Of a DNA stretch of 64,000 nt, positions 46,123 through 58,376 are shown piece after piece (within the stretch, counting starts at the first letter, position 1; every line of letters starts with the position of its first letter). Location of the stretch: positions 24,303,016-24,367,015 of the forward strand of contig NC_052475.1 in NCBI RefSeq assembly GCF_009730915.1, given 5' to 3'. The notes below the pieces were generated by a model. The model was given only the letters and a program-made list of their open reading frames with translations, made no database searches and was not told the origin of the DNA. The stretch comes from Dioscorea cayenensis subsp. rotundata (Eukaryota; Streptophyta; Magnoliopsida; Dioscoreales; Dioscoreaceae). The position numbers and the translations under genes are program-made.

Positions 46123-49100
46123 ATGGGAACGTCGGTGCCTGGAGAATCCCGCTACGGGGCTTTGGACAACCGGAGGCGGAGACTGGAGCCATGGCACGGG
46201 CATCGGCGTGTGTTCAAGCGGAGGGAGAGGCGGCAGATCGACGAGTCTCGTCGCTGGGTCTATTCCCCCCGCGATCTCTCCGCTCTCAAGGGTAACCTGT
46301 TTCTATGTCTGTTACTCTTTGGATTCAACAAGAAGTTCCCTTTCAAATCCTGTAGTTTTAATTATCTTTGGAATTTTTCTGATTCGTTTTTGATTGATTC
46401 GGGAGGAATGCGCTTTGGAATTTCGTAAAGTGATTGTTTTTTTTACAGTAGTTTGTTCTGATTTTCATCTTCAATGTTACAGATAGGTTTAGGATCGTTT
46501 CTTACAATATTTTGGGTGTTGAGAACGCTTCAAACCATTTAGACCTATACACCGGAGTTGATCCACATTACTTGAGCTGGGAAAGAAGAAGGAAGAAAAT
46601 ATGCAAAGAACTCCGTCATTATAATGCCGGCATTCTATGCTTGCAAGTATAAGCTTCATCCCTAAAGTTTGGTTTCTATATATGTTTGTATGTATGTATG
46701 TATGCCTGCTTGCCTGCCTGAAATTGTAAGGATAATTTAAGATAATGATTTGTGAAATTGGAATGATTTGATGGATTAAGGTCTAGTCATTGGCAGGAAG
46801 TTGATCGATTTAATGATTTGGAAAAGCTTCTTCAGAAAGATGGTTATACTGGTGTTTATAAGGTATCATTTACTTCTAAAGTGTAAAAGTTTAGATAATG
46901 TTATGGTAAGTATTGTATTTTATTTTTCTATTAGCGACGCACTGGGGGAGCAGAAGATGGTTGTGCCGTATTTTGGAAAGAAGAACAGTAAGCTTTTGAA
47001 AATCTTTCTACAATAATTTGAATTGAAGGAACTTATTATAAATCTACAGGCTTTGGCTGTTGGCTATGGTTTTTTCTATCTACCATTAAGGAAGTGTGTT
47101 GGCATTTATTTTTATAAAGCCCTCCTGCTACCTTTTGTTTCTTATGTTGCTTATTAGATGTAACATTGAATGTGCTATCCTCCAAGATGTCACTGGCTAA
47201 TTGGGCACCTGTTTGAATCTTAGCATATTGTGGTTTGACATAAGTGCTTTCTTTTTATTTTTTACACAAGTTAGTATGGACTGCATGACTTCGTTTCTCT
47301 GTGCTTTTCTATGCTAAGTTATTGCAATCCATCCTCCTCTCAGATTTTTAACTATCATTTGAACACAGATTTTCTCTTATACATCAAGAAAGCATCGAAT
47401 TTTGTAAATATGGACTTAGGGAGAATGTTGCCCAGCTTTGTCTTTTTAAGGTATGAATATAATTGTTATTGTTTAGCTTTCCTTTAGGATTTGATTTTTC
47501 ATATCTGTTCTAAATGTAAATCAAAATTTTATCTGGCATTTCTAGAAATGATATTCATTACAAGATATTGCTGGTGTGGCTCAATTGATGTTGCTTGGCA
47601 TTTCTTGTTTATATGAGACTGTGTGTGTGTCTTATGCCACTTACAGTACAGCAATGATTTCATAAACATAAGTACATAACTATGTCCTCATCTCCCTACT
47701 GTCTGTCATTCTAATGAACTTTTATTTGTGATTCCTTCTAAGTTCGCTTTTCCTTTATCATAAGGTTCTCAGAAGTAGTTTCATGCTATCGATGGAAGTC
47801 TTGTTAACTTAAATTTTATGTTGCACTTTTGTTCCTTACTTCAGCATTGCTCTTCTTACCAAATCCAATTTTCATCTTTTACTCACATCATATACATATA
47901 CATCTAAGTCCAAAGTCAACCCTTTAATAATAATGTTTCTGATGTAAAGCACTTATTCTAACCCTATTGCTCCCTCTCCCTGATCCTTCAGGCTATAATT
48001 TCTGTTGATTCTGTATTTGTGAGAAGTAACAACAATTTTTTCTTTCTCAATCTCTCTTTTGTCATTGTACCAGCACTTGTTATGAAACCCATTTCGCTGC
48101 TGTGTGTTATTGGTAGATCTAGAAATGGGATTCTATAGTTAAGTATTACATAACTGCAGTGCAGTGTTCTGAATATGTGGATTGTCGATGTTTTGCTATT
48201 CTTACTAGTGATGGAAAACATGTTTTCTTCATGGATGTTTTCTCAGTAAAATTTGTCCTATCTAGGTTGGCCGCAAACATTCAAATGCTTCAACCGGTGA
48301 AGATTCAGATTCTGAAATACCAGAGTAAGTTTCTATTTGCTAAAAAAACATCTACAACAAGTAGAGCCTTTCTTTTGTCAATTGTATTGAACTAAGATTG
48401 AATATATGAGTCACACGTAAGTGTTGCATAATGCCCATAGTGGTCATGCTTTATTGCATTTAGGCAACATTTTATGACTATACAAACACATCACCACATT
48501 TGAGAACTAAAAAATTGAACTTATTCAGGTCAATGATGCAGCAAACCTTACTTGTTGGAAACACACATGTGTTGTTCAATCCAAATCGTGGAGATATCAA
48601 GCTTGGGCAGGTATAAGCAAAAGAAAAAAGAAAAAAAAAAATCACTTGCTTCCCTCAAGAATTTTGTTATAGTATGAACTGCTTTATAAGGAAGTTACAT
48701 ATTGCGAATCATGTGACTCTTTTTGAATTCGAGCGCTGGTGCCAGTTGATAAAAGTGGTCTTCTTCTTTTTTATTTTTTATTTATTATTTTTTTTGTCAA
48801 ACAAATGTGGACAGAATTGAAGATATTCTGAACTGCCTGTCCAAAATTAGGAAAAATCCACTCAAAAGATGCTTCTTAAGATTTTTAAAGAGTGGTTGAA
48901 TTTATGGAAAGTGGCTTTGATTTTCCAATATTGTTCTAATTCCATTCATCTATTTTACTCTTAGATCCGTGTGCTTTTGGAGAGAGCACATGCCATATTA
49001 CAGGAAAGAGGAAATTGTCCTGTTGTGATTGCTGGTGATCTGAATAGTTTGCCACAGGTGCGATCATGCAACATTAATATTTTTTCTTTTGTATTACTTT

Positions 49101-50576
49101 TGTGAATAACTCATTTTCTTTGGCTGATTGCATTCATGCCTGTGCCTATGTGATCCAGAGTGCAGTCTATCAGTTTTTATCTTCTTCACAGGTGAATAAT
49201 TTGGGAGTTGGTTCTCTTTTACCTAATAGGAACCTATCTATTTTTAGTGCCTCATGTTGACATTTGAATTTTGGCAGCTTAACATTCTTACCTATGACCG
49301 TAAGAAAGTTTCTGGTCAAATTGAATTTCCATCAAACCAGATACCCTTTGCCCAAATTGGTGCCTTTAGGTATTTTCTGCTAACCCAGGTTTTCTGTTGT
49401 TAACTAATTTCTTAGGCCTATAGCAAGTACTGCATTCAGTATTACGTGACATAAGTTGGTTTTCAGATCTCTTCCGGTGGTCAAGCCAAAGTTGATGACT
49501 TATTACTGGAGTAAGGAGGACATTTTCCTTGCTGCTGGCACTTCAAAGTGCACCTATCTTCAGAACCCACTAAGGCTTTCAAGTGCATATAAAGGAGTTC
49601 CTGTAACTTTCTTTTCCTTTGTGCCCTGCTAAGCAATATCTCCTGTCATATCACCTTTCTTATTCAATACCCATCATTACTTTGGTTTCTGACCAGTTTT
49701 TGTAGTGTTTATACTTAATGGGGAGGTTTTATTTTTTGTTTTATGTACACAGTTTTCGCTGTTGACTTACTGTTTCTTATGCCAGACATTTGTTGAAAGT
49801 TGGATTGTGCTACCTCGCACATGCTTTCTTTTTGCCGAAACCAAAAACATATTTATGCATTTGTGTTTTCATGGTTCTGGTGCAGAAAGTTCCATTGATG
49901 TATAATGGACTTAAAGGATTGCAATGAATGCAAAGTATTTTCTTTAGACAAGAAAAAAAAATGCTACATATTTTCTGAGCAGATGAATGTATATATCCAG
50001 CTAGTGTTATAGTGTGTAATGACAATGCAATTCTCATGTCGCAGGGGGATCTCAAAATCAGAGATCAACATGGGGAACCTCTTGCAACTTCCTTCCACTC
50101 CAAGTTTCTGGGAACAGTTGATTATATCTGGTATACAAATGCTTTACCCTAGAATGAAGGCTACAAGTTTATGTCTAGTTTGTGGCATAGGCGGCTCAGA
50201 TAGAGTCTGCTGTTGTAGTAGTGGTTCAATGATTTGGTACTCTCTGTGAACAGCTTTCTTTTATCTTGTCCAGGCATTCTGCTGGACTTGTTCCTGTGGG
50301 GGTCATAGAAACCTTGCCCGTCAATAGTTTAAGAAAATTGAGAGGACTTCCTAGTTTGGTAATGGTCGAATCTTTTTGTTTTGCATGCTTCCATATGGTT
50401 TTATGAATAGACAACTGTTTGTATTCAAATTCATTAATGGATAAACTGGTTTTTTTTTCCTCCTTAACAAGATTTATGCTCCTCAAGCTTTGTCATGGTT
50501 ATGTTTGCAGAAATGGGGCAGCGATCATCTCTCTTTAGTTTGTGAACTGGCCTTTGTAGATGAGGAATCCTCATAA
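46123..50576 (+). CDS. CCR4-like deadenylase (carbon catabolite repressor protein 4 homolog 5 type)
   Basis: Fourteen exons join to 421 aa: 46123-46291, 46483-46646, 46797-46862, 46935-46987, 47369-47450, 48266-48324, 48529-48610, 48965-49057, 49159-49191, 49278-49369, 49467-49602, 50045-50130, 50274-50358 and 50511-50576. The exonuclease-endonuclease-phosphatase fold starts after RRWVYSPRD. Its active-site set is complete: Asn65 in SYNILG, Glu112 in LQEVDRF, His211 in NTHVLFNP, Asp250 and Asn252 in AGDLNS, Asp369 in GTVDYIW, and Asp405-His406 in WGSDH. Such enzymes shorten poly(A) tails of mRNA. NILGVENASNHLDLY and GEPLATSFHSKFLGTVDYIW are close to the Arabidopsis CCR4 homolog 5 as I remember it. 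The long middle insert of homolog 6 is absent. The N-terminal 45 residues are Arg-rich and lack leucine-rich repeats, so it is not a CCR4-NOT-bound CCR4a/b. The frame stays open a few codons before ATG 46123 without another ATG. Confidence 0.93.
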
Positions 50577-51645
50577 TGCTCACTCATTTTTCTGATAAAA
50601 TTTTCAGGTAAAATCTTATTTTTTGACTTATTCCTGATATATGACTTTTAATTCCAACTGTCATATACTTGCAATTCATACAAAATAATTGAATACACAG
50701 ATGGGGACATTTGAAACTATTGATATTGTGCCAGGCTAATCACAAAGTTGAGTGAATTCCTGTTGTCAAGTCTGTGCAGAGGATTGAAAGAGCCAATGGC
50801 CATGAATCTCTCTGTTTGTTATAAGCTGATTCTTCGATTAAATTTCACTTTAATTTAATCTTTGGTTTCAGATATCTTTTGTAACTTGGAAACTGTAGTG
50901 GAACTCACTGGGAGTCGTGGGGAGCATAGCATTTTCTAGTCAGACTGAAAGAAGCTTGAAAACCAAGAGAGGTTTTTAAAGCCAATTTATTTACTTTATT
51001 TGTTGACTTCCATGTAGTGGATCATGTAGTTAATCAACCATTTAAAAGTTTTGGTTGAAAATTGGTTAGAAATTTTTTGCACATTCTTGTAAACATTGTT
51101 TTGATCAAGACTAGCACTAACGTTAGCAATCAAAATAATGTCATTTAATGCCCCATGATGGACGAGAAATCATTTTTCTCTTGAATAAAAACAAGTATAA
51201 TACTACAATGTCCATTCGCTCATAAAGGTGGTAATTTTCATGAAAGAGATGTGCACAAGAGCCGAATGTATAAGTCAAGCAACTTTTCAATCAATAGAAG
51301 CAAACCAGTAGTTTCCCGTTTCTTTTATTTATAAACTCCTGAACAGAATTATTAATATAATCAGAGGAACTTGAAAATATTAACATAACTTTTTAAATTT
51401 ATTTATTAACAATAAATTAAAAGAACAAACAATTAATTAGATCCACTTGGAACCTTACTATTTGTTCTGTCTAGATGCCCATCGATATGAGCAAAGCTGT
51501 TCATAAATTTCTTAACGTCTAGCCAATATAAACTTCTTCATTTCTCAAAAAAAAAAGAAAAAGAAAAACAACCCCTTTCTTCTTTCTATATATAATCATC
51601 TTCATCTTTCATAGTCTTTATTGTGTTTTTTCATTTCCAAGCAAG
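50577..51645. other. Spacer between CCR4-like and AILP1-like genes
   Basis: 3' UTR of the CCR4-like gene, AT-rich spacer, then the promoter of the next gene. I see no coding sequence. Confidence 0.5.
51587..51595 (+). promoter_or_regulatory. TATA box of the AILP1-like gene
   Basis: TATATATAA lies 59 bases before the ATG at 51646, giving a short leader of about 30 bases rich in TC. Confidence 0.55.
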
Positions 51646-52725
51646 ATGCTCGCCATCTTCAGCAATGCAATCATCAGAGCTCCAGAGGAGCTCATCCATG
51701 CCGGAATCCGGACTCCAACACCTAAAAAACCAGCTCTTGATCTCCTCCATGCTTTTCTCACCACCTTTCCTTCCTCAGTCTATATGAGCATAAACTCTCT
51801 TGCTTATATATCCTACACACACGATAGTGAATCTTCATTGCATCCAAGGTTTAAAAATTTCCTCTCTTTTAATTTCATAAGCAAAAGATCATGCTTTCAT
51901 GGTTTTATTAAATGTTGTTTTGCATGCAGGTTATTTGCAGTGAAAGATGAGATCTTTTGCATGTTTGAAGGTTCTTTAGAAAATTTAACAAGCTTAAGAC
52001 AACAGTATGGGTTAGGAAAGAAGGAGAATGAGGTTGTGTTAGTGATGGAAGCTTACCGTGCTCTGAGAGACCGAGCACCGTATCCGACGAGCAGCATGCT
52101 CGGTCATCTCTCCGGTGGCTTCTCCTTCATCATCTTTGATAAGACTACATCTACTGTCTTTGTTGCTTCAGTGAGATCTTTATTAATGCTGATTATATAT
52201 ATGTATATATTATTTAGTTTTCTTTGTTGATAGTAATTAACTTGTGTTTACAATGGTGGAAGGATCAAGATGGTAGAGTTCCTTTATTTTTAGGGATCAC
52301 TTCAGATGGATATCTTGCTTTCTCTAATGATTCTGAGAGACTTAGAGGAGCTTGTGGCAAATCACTTGCATCTTTCCCTTCAGGTATATATATATATATA
52401 TATATATATATTTTTGAATAAATTTTGTTAGTCTTTTTTGATTTATTATGTATAATGTGATTTGGATAAAAGGGTGCTTCTTCTCGTCATCCACTGGGCT
52501 GAAAAGTTATGAGCATCCTAAGAACAAAATCACTGCTGTTCCAGCAATGGAAGAAGATGTCTTGGGTGCAACTTTCAAGGTACACAAGCAAGCTTAAAAC
52601 TTATATATATATATATATATATAGATTGTGGAGATGGATATGATCATGGATAGTATTCAGTATTCATCCTCTTGGTTAACGTTCTTTTTTGTTTGCAGAT
52701 TGAGAGGCCAAATGCAAACTGCTGA
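51646..52725 (+). CDS. Aluminium-induced protein with YGL and LRDR motifs (AILP1/TSJT1-like)
   Basis: Five exons, 51646-51848, 51930-52170, 52263-52383, 52473-52579 and 52699-52725, join to 232 aa. The family (DUF3700, a class-II glutamine-amidotransferase-like fold) carries the YGL motif (94-96, in QQYGLGK) and the LRDR motif (113-116, in LRDRAPYP), both intact. The order MLAIFSNAI, PRLFAVKDEIFCMFEGSL, GHLSGGFSF, DQDGRVPLFLGITSDGYLAF, GACGKSLASFP and KNKITAVPA closely matches Arabidopsis AILP1 (At5g19140, about 234 aa). A catalytic Cys right after the initiator Met, as in true amidotransferases, is missing, which is normal for this family. Members respond to aluminium, auxin, sugar starvation and dormancy; their biochemical role is not settled. 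The last coding exon is only 27 bases (IERPNANC). Exon 3's acceptor (GGAAG) lacks a strong pyrimidine tract, so that border is the least certain. Confidence 0.92.
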
Positions 52726-54720
52726 ATAGAATAAAAAGTTTCATGTGAAAAAGTAGCATAGAAGTTGGATAAGGTTGTGTGGTGATTTTAGGGTTAGGGT
52801 TAAGGTTTGGGGGGCCTTCTTCATGCTTCTATCAGTGGATCACCGCATGGCTTTGGATGCCTTCAAAGTCCTCTTCTTGTGTTTATCGCTTATGACTGTT
52901 AGTGCTGGAATTAGACATAAAAGTACGATGTAGTGTATGTTGCCTTTTGTCCATATTTGTATTATTTTTAATGATATTTGTCACTGAAGTGACATGGCAA
53001 AGTAGTACTACTACTTATCCCATCTGCTTGGTCAGATTCTTTGAATCTATATTTAAGTTTGTGTCATCTTCTAATTAAGTGTTGTTTTTTTCTTTATGAT
53101 GCTAATTAAATAAATAGAGTGATGATAGTGATGGCCATAAAGAGGGTTGTGTCCCGGAAGGACAGGGGAAGGTTGAGCTTGATGCATCTTTTCATTGTAT
53201 AGACCAAAGAGCATGGATAAATAATCATCATTTTCAAACATCTCTTTTTTGATGTAACCTTAAAGCATACTATAATAGACTTTTTTTACTCCCAAAATGC
53301 TTGACAGACATAAAGATATATATATATATATATTGAATTGATCTTTTTTAGGGTTATTTTATTAACCAAGATTCAAAATTTCTACTATTTTCACAAGATA
53401 GACCAAGTCCTCATCTTCATGCCAATTATTGAATTGGGTTTTTTTTTTTTTCTTAAGAATTAAAACTTTTTTGTGAAGTATCCAAAAATACCCTTCCAAA
53501 TTTTACTTTATGAGATTTTTTTTTTTTGACAAATGAAAATATTTTGTGATTTTTTTATCTTTTTATTCAGTAATAGTCATCTAGACAGAAAAACAGTCTA
53601 AATCAAGGACACCCATCTCAATTATATAATTAAAATAATAATAAATAAATACTGAACAAAAAATTATTAGTATTAAGTGAGTATACTCTGAACCTTTTAA
53701 AAAATTTTGAGAACAAAGTAATAGAAAGGTTAATTTAGCTTTAGTGGATAAGATCTACCTTCATTCACTAAAATTAAATCTTAATCCTCAGATGGCAGCA
53801 CATATATCATATCAAACTTTCACATTCTAAGAAATTGCTTTATTTCATTAGAACTAGGCATTGCATAAACGAAAAATAAAAGGATGTACCAAAGGACAAG
53901 CTATTCTTCACCTTTGGACAGTGACATACTTTTTTTACCTGGTTTAAGATACATTCTTCAAACCAAATCAAGATGAAAAAATAAAGAGAAAAAAAAAAAA
54001 CACAAGAGGACTATGGTTGAATCAGCTTTTGCCCCATCTACCATTCTTTGTCCAAACGAACAAATTAAAGATGTTACAGAAAGAGACGCAGCAGGGCATC
54101 TAATTTGGTAGGTTGATTACATTGAGATATTTGAGAAGGGTGATCATGTGCTCAAACCATAAACAAGACCTTGTCTTTAAAGCTTTGAAGATGTTTTTCA
54201 TAAATCAATTGTGATATCATCCAATCAAACACTGTACCCAAAAAAAGCCATTAATGAGATAGTGCTTGCTTTGTAGTCTTTTCATTCATGACCAACTCCA
54301 ACCACATCATACTCTTCTTTGAGTGGGTTGATAAACATCACTATAAACAGTCACACTATGTATAAACAAGAGATGAAAAACAAACACAAAACTCAAAAGC
54401 ATAGAACAATATTAGTCTTTGTCAAACATTAAGAGAGAGAGACCAAGAGACAGTAAGACAAACAGAGAGCGTTAAAATAGTGTTTAGTGAGAGAGAATTT
54501 AAGAACAAACAAAACCTCCTTCTTGGACGGCTCTCAAGCTCCTGAAAAACCCAAGAAATGCCCACACTAAACAAAACAACGCTTCACACTCACTGTAACA
54601 ACATCAAACTATATAACCTTAAAACAACTTTTAAAGACACTTAAAATAATATTTATATATAAAATATAATTTTATATATATCATATTAATCCTAATTCTG
54701 CAAAAATCTCCAACATCATC
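52726..54720. other. Noncoding region between convergent AILP1-like and ERF genes
   Basis: 3' UTRs of both genes and AT-rich spacer with (AT)n and poly-T runs. No gene is visible. Confidence 0.5.
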
Positions 54721-55617
54721 TTATGGATCAAAATTCATCCAGTCATCGAGATCAGCAAACTCCAAGGCGATGGGATCAGAGCCGTTGGTTCGGTCATCCC
54801 ACAGTGTCAGCACCGGTAGGTCCCCCAGCACAACAAAGTCCTCCACTGCTACCAGCCCCATTAACGGATCGGGTTCGGATTCCAACCCAAAGTCCGACAA
54901 CAACATCTCGGACTCATCTTTACTGAAAAAGTCCGTAACAGGCATCACATTCGCATCCGCTTCTTTGACGGGATGATCCTGGCCGTCGATGGGAAATCCA
55001 TCGGTTGAAACGTCGAGAACCGATGAAGGCGAAGGGACCGAGAAAGCATTCGGATTCGGGTCTGTTTCCGGGTCCGATAACCCGGAGTCGCTGCTTGCGC
55101 CGCCGGAGAAGGCATCGGAAGCGACAAAGCCTCGCTTTTCGGCCTCGATGCGGCGGGAGGCCGTCTGGTAAGCGAGGGCGGCTTCCTCCTCGGTTGCGTA
55201 AGTACCGAGCCAGACACGAACGCCTCTTATCGGGTCGCGGATCTCCGCCGCCCACTTCCCCCAAGGTCGGTATCGGACTCCCTTGTGCTTAGAGGATCCG
55301 GTTGAGGTTGAAGAACCGGTATTCTTTGCCCTCAGGGTTGCTAGGGTTTTACGGGGTTTAGAACAGGAAGAGGAGTCGGGGAGTGGAGTGGAGAAGGGCG
55401 AAATGGGAATTTCACGCAGGACCCGTCGCGTTTGCTTGATTCGGGGTTCAGGGACAGAATCCTCGTCGCTGGAGGAGTCAGTGGCGTCGGGGTCAGAGAA
55501 GACGATCCGGATCCGCTTCAGTGTTGATTTCGGATCCGATTTGCTTCTCAATGGGGTTTTCCTAGGTTTCCTCGTCATCGGATCCTGATTCAGCAGCTGC
55601 CGCTGCGGACCCGGCAT
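54721..55617 (-). CDS. AP2/ERF transcription factor, CRF / group VI-L type (ERF118-like)
   Basis: A single-exon gene for 298 aa. The ATG is at 55617 (MPGPQRQLL); four upstream in-frame codons are open but have no ATG. Residues 36-53 hold a CRF domain ([20 protein letters not shown]), which mediates interaction among cytokinin response factors. The AP2/ERF DNA-binding domain covers about residues 111-166, with [17 protein letters not shown] and [16 protein letters not shown]. It carries the Ala and Asp typical of ERF rather than DREB proteins. The C-terminal half is acidic and ends [10 protein letters not shown], a likely activation region. The CRF domain plus this AP2 variant point to ERF group VI or VI-L, and ERF118 (At1g68550) is my best match from memory. 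A candidate peptide uORF lies upstream (see 55887-56021). Confidence 0.92.
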   Translation of the reverse strand: MPGPQRQLLNQDPMTRKPRKTPLRSKSDPKSTLKRIRIVFSDPDATDSSSDEDSVPEPRIKQTRRVLREIPISPFSTPLPDSSSCSKPRKTLATLRAKNTGSSTSTGSSKHKGVRYRPWGKWAAEIRDPIRGVRVWLGTYATEEEAALAYQTASRRIEAEKRGFVASDAFSGGASSDSGLSDPETDPNPNAFSVPSPSSVLDVSTDGFPIDGQDHPVKEADANVMPVTDFFSKDESEMLLSDFGLESEPDPLMGLVAVEDFVVLGDLPVLTLWDDRTNGSDPIALEFADLDDWMNFDP

Positions 55618-55886
55618 TTTCTCCCCCACTTTCTTAACCCTCCCCTCAGAAAAATCACCAAAATCGAAGGAAAGAAATAATTTTTAAAATAGGAAAAAAC
55701 CAAAAAAAAAAAAATAAAGGAGAAGAAACGATTGTTTCTGGATCAAGTGAGTGCTCCTCTGAGAAAGAGAAACAGAAGAGGAAACGCCTCTAAATGTAGA
55801 AATCCCAAATACTTCACACCATCACCAGTTCTGCAACTAAGACCACCACCAAAAAATAAACCAAAAAAAAAAATGAGATCTAGTTG

Positions 55887-56021
55887 TCAAAAAATCAAAA
55901 GAACAGTAGAAGAAACAGATCCATACCGAAAGGATTTAAAGGGCATAGAGTCAGACAAGAAGCCTCTCCGCATGCGGGATAGAGAAGAGAAAGAAAAGGA
56001 CTCAGTGAACCCAGCCGACAT
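55887..56021 (-). CDS. Candidate conserved-peptide uORF upstream of the ERF gene, 44 aa
   Basis: In the leader of the ERF gene, 269 bases before its ATG, a minus-strand ORF starts at ATG 56021. It codes 44 aa beginning MSAGFTESFSFSS and ending FRYGSVSSTVLLIF, then TGA. Internal Met codons could give shorter products sharing the same C-terminus. From memory, Arabidopsis At1g68550 (ERF118) has an annotated conserved peptide uORF, so one here would fit. The Ser-, Phe- and Arg-rich C-terminus resembles the kind of peptide that stalls ribosomes. That it lies in the transcribed leader, and that its peptide is conserved, is inferred and not shown by the sequence. Confidence 0.5.
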   Translation of the reverse strand: MSAGFTESFSFSSLSRMRRGFLSDSMPFKSFRYGSVSSTVLLIF

Positions 56022-57079
56022 AAATCCCGGCGAACTCCGGCTACCAAAACCCCCCAACGAGATCCGCAGACGAAAAAAGCGAAAGAACAATAGATAGAAA
56101 GCTATAATAAGAGCTTAATGTTTGTTTGCCTCTTAAAATGGAGTGCTCGTGCCGGCCTCGAGCGCCGCTTATGGTTTTCTTGGTCGATAGATAATTCGGG
56201 CGCGGATCTCAAAGCGCTGTCATTCTCTCTTTCTATCGCCTCGCCAGCTTCATTGTGTCTCTCTATATTTCTATCTTTTGCGTTTCGCTAAGGCGGTTAT
56301 TCACCGGTGGTCATCAACCCATTTAAATGGTAAATTTTTTAATGGATGAGCTGGCAGTGCCCCCTGCCACTGGTACTGCCACTGGCACTGGCTGTATGCC
56401 ACACTCATGCATTTCATGTCTTCTCGGCACCTCCAAACTCGACCTGAATAAAGACTCGCGATGACCTGGCTTACCTACCCTTTGTTCCTCTCTTCTTCTT
56501 TTCTGTCTATTTATTTTCACTTATTTATAACTCTAATCCTCTCTGCATTTTGCTACTATAAAATTATCTCTCTTTTTTTTTCTAGCCTTTTTTTTTTTGT
56601 TTCCATGTTTAATATAAAATACTATTTGCAATTATTTTTTTAAAAAAATTGAGATGCTATGAAGCTTGTTCTTATCTGTAGTCACATGCCCTATCACGTG
56701 AGTGCATTGTACGACCCCCTTACGGCAACAATGCATCAAGGTGGGGGCGAAATTATTAATTCCTTTTTCGAGATCTAAGACTAAGATTTAATGATTTATT
56801 ATAAATAATAATAAATAATAATAATGTATAGTTCTAACATGAATGAGGCCATGCTTCACCACGTGACCAAATCTCACATGTGTAAACTCCTTTCCTCACA
56901 CGCGTGACTCCTTGAGCTTGCCTTTTCTTAAATATCGTATTTAAATTGAATAACTCTTTTATTAATTAATTTTAAATAGTGGGTCCTGGCGTTTCACGTC
57001 CACATTTAATAAATGTCTCGTTGGGAAACGCATTTATGGGGCTCAAGAAACGCGTTGCGTAGATCACGCAAGATCCGTT

Positions 57080-57211
57080 TTTCCCGCCACGACTAGGAGC
57101 ATGGCCTCAGTTTCGCGCCAAAATCGCCCGTTGCTACTGCAACGAGTAGCCTAAAAAAAAAAGCCCGGGAAGGTGTCTCTTCATTCCCGCCATAACTGCC
57201 TAAATTCCCGC
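57080..57211. promoter_or_regulatory. Cluster of four E2F-like sites
   Basis: TTTCCCGC (57080-57087), TTTCGCGCC (57111-57119), ATTCCCGC (57183-57190) and ATTCCCGC (57204-57211) all fit the E2F consensus WTTSSCSS within 132 bases. The nearest gene start recognised is the ERF gene, more than 1 kb away. Confidence 0.45.
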
Positions 57212-58350
57212 CAATTGATTTGGGGATGGAGTACACAGCTCATAACAGCGTTTTACAAAATTAGTGCTGACGTGGGGATTATCTATTGGTGAGATCAGTA
57301 CACAGTGACGCCGAATATGTTGTACCCTTGGCAAGCTGGAAATAGGGTATCTTTTGACCGGGATCTTTGGGAATAGACTGACCGTTTGATGTTGGGCAGT
57401 GCTGTGCTGGAGATCACTGATTGGGTAGAAGGTTCGGATTTTAAGGGATTATTTGGCGGCCAGAGAACATTGTACCAGAATATGAATTAAGAAATAATTA
57501 TAATAAATATTTGTTAACCAATTTAACTCCTAATTTTATTAAAACTATTTTTTTTTTTAAATAATGGAAAAAAATGGGTCAACAATAGCCCAGCACAGCC
57601 CAAGCTACATTGTGTTAGGGAATACTGGAAGCCCAAAATAATTTCGCAAATAATACAACACACAATTGAAGTAATTCGTGTGTATATTATTCGTACTAGT
57701 TATATGGTTTAAGGGTTTGTCTAACTTTAGTTAGTTGGAGTCATGATCAAATCCAATGAACACTTAGGCAATGTTTGATTAGATGTGGTTGAAAATGTAA
57801 TATATTTTTAATTACAATATAGTTGTAAACGCTGAAGTTGAAAATGCAGAAAGTTAAATTTATCGTTTGGTTGACTGTGATTAAAAATGCTACATTTCAA
57901 AATTTTATATTTGTTTGGAAGTATTAGTAAATCTGGATTTTGAAAACATGTGTTGAATGTATTTTAAAATATAAACACTTTTAATTAGATTGCCTCACCT
58001 TAGGTCATCATTAAATTTTTATATAGACCAGGGACTGTATTAAAATAAATATTAAAATAAATTTAAATGATTAATTACAAATACTTATCTTCAAAATAAA
58101 TAAATAAATAAAATTAAATGTCCGACTTTTAAATGTATTATATATTTCAAACCTAATTTTATCTTTTTGGAGATCTTTTAATTTTTAAATTGTTTCACTT
58201 AAGTTATTTGATTGTTTTATTTTCTCAATATTTTCACAAATATTTTTATTTACTCTTTGATATTATGATGTAAATCTTATCTTTTTAATACATTAAAAAT
58301 TATAACACTTTTAAATCACAAAGTGTAGAAGATTTTCTATTAATCATTCA

Positions 58351-58376
58351 GTCTCACGTGATACCACGTGTGAGAC
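58351..58376. promoter_or_regulatory. Inverted repeat with a CACGTG core in each arm
   Basis: GTCTCACGTG and CACGTGTGAGAC face each other across four bases, so the arms are nearly self-complementary. The right arm has CACGTG and the left arm TCACGTG. Confidence 0.55.

Noticed and set aside
55618-55629. Four extra N-terminal residues for the ERF protein
   Set aside because: The frame is open but its first codon is GTG; the first ATG is 55617.
56022-56090. Upstream extension of the ERF uORF to a 67-codon frame
   Set aside because: The extension starts at TTG. The first ATG in that frame is at 56021.
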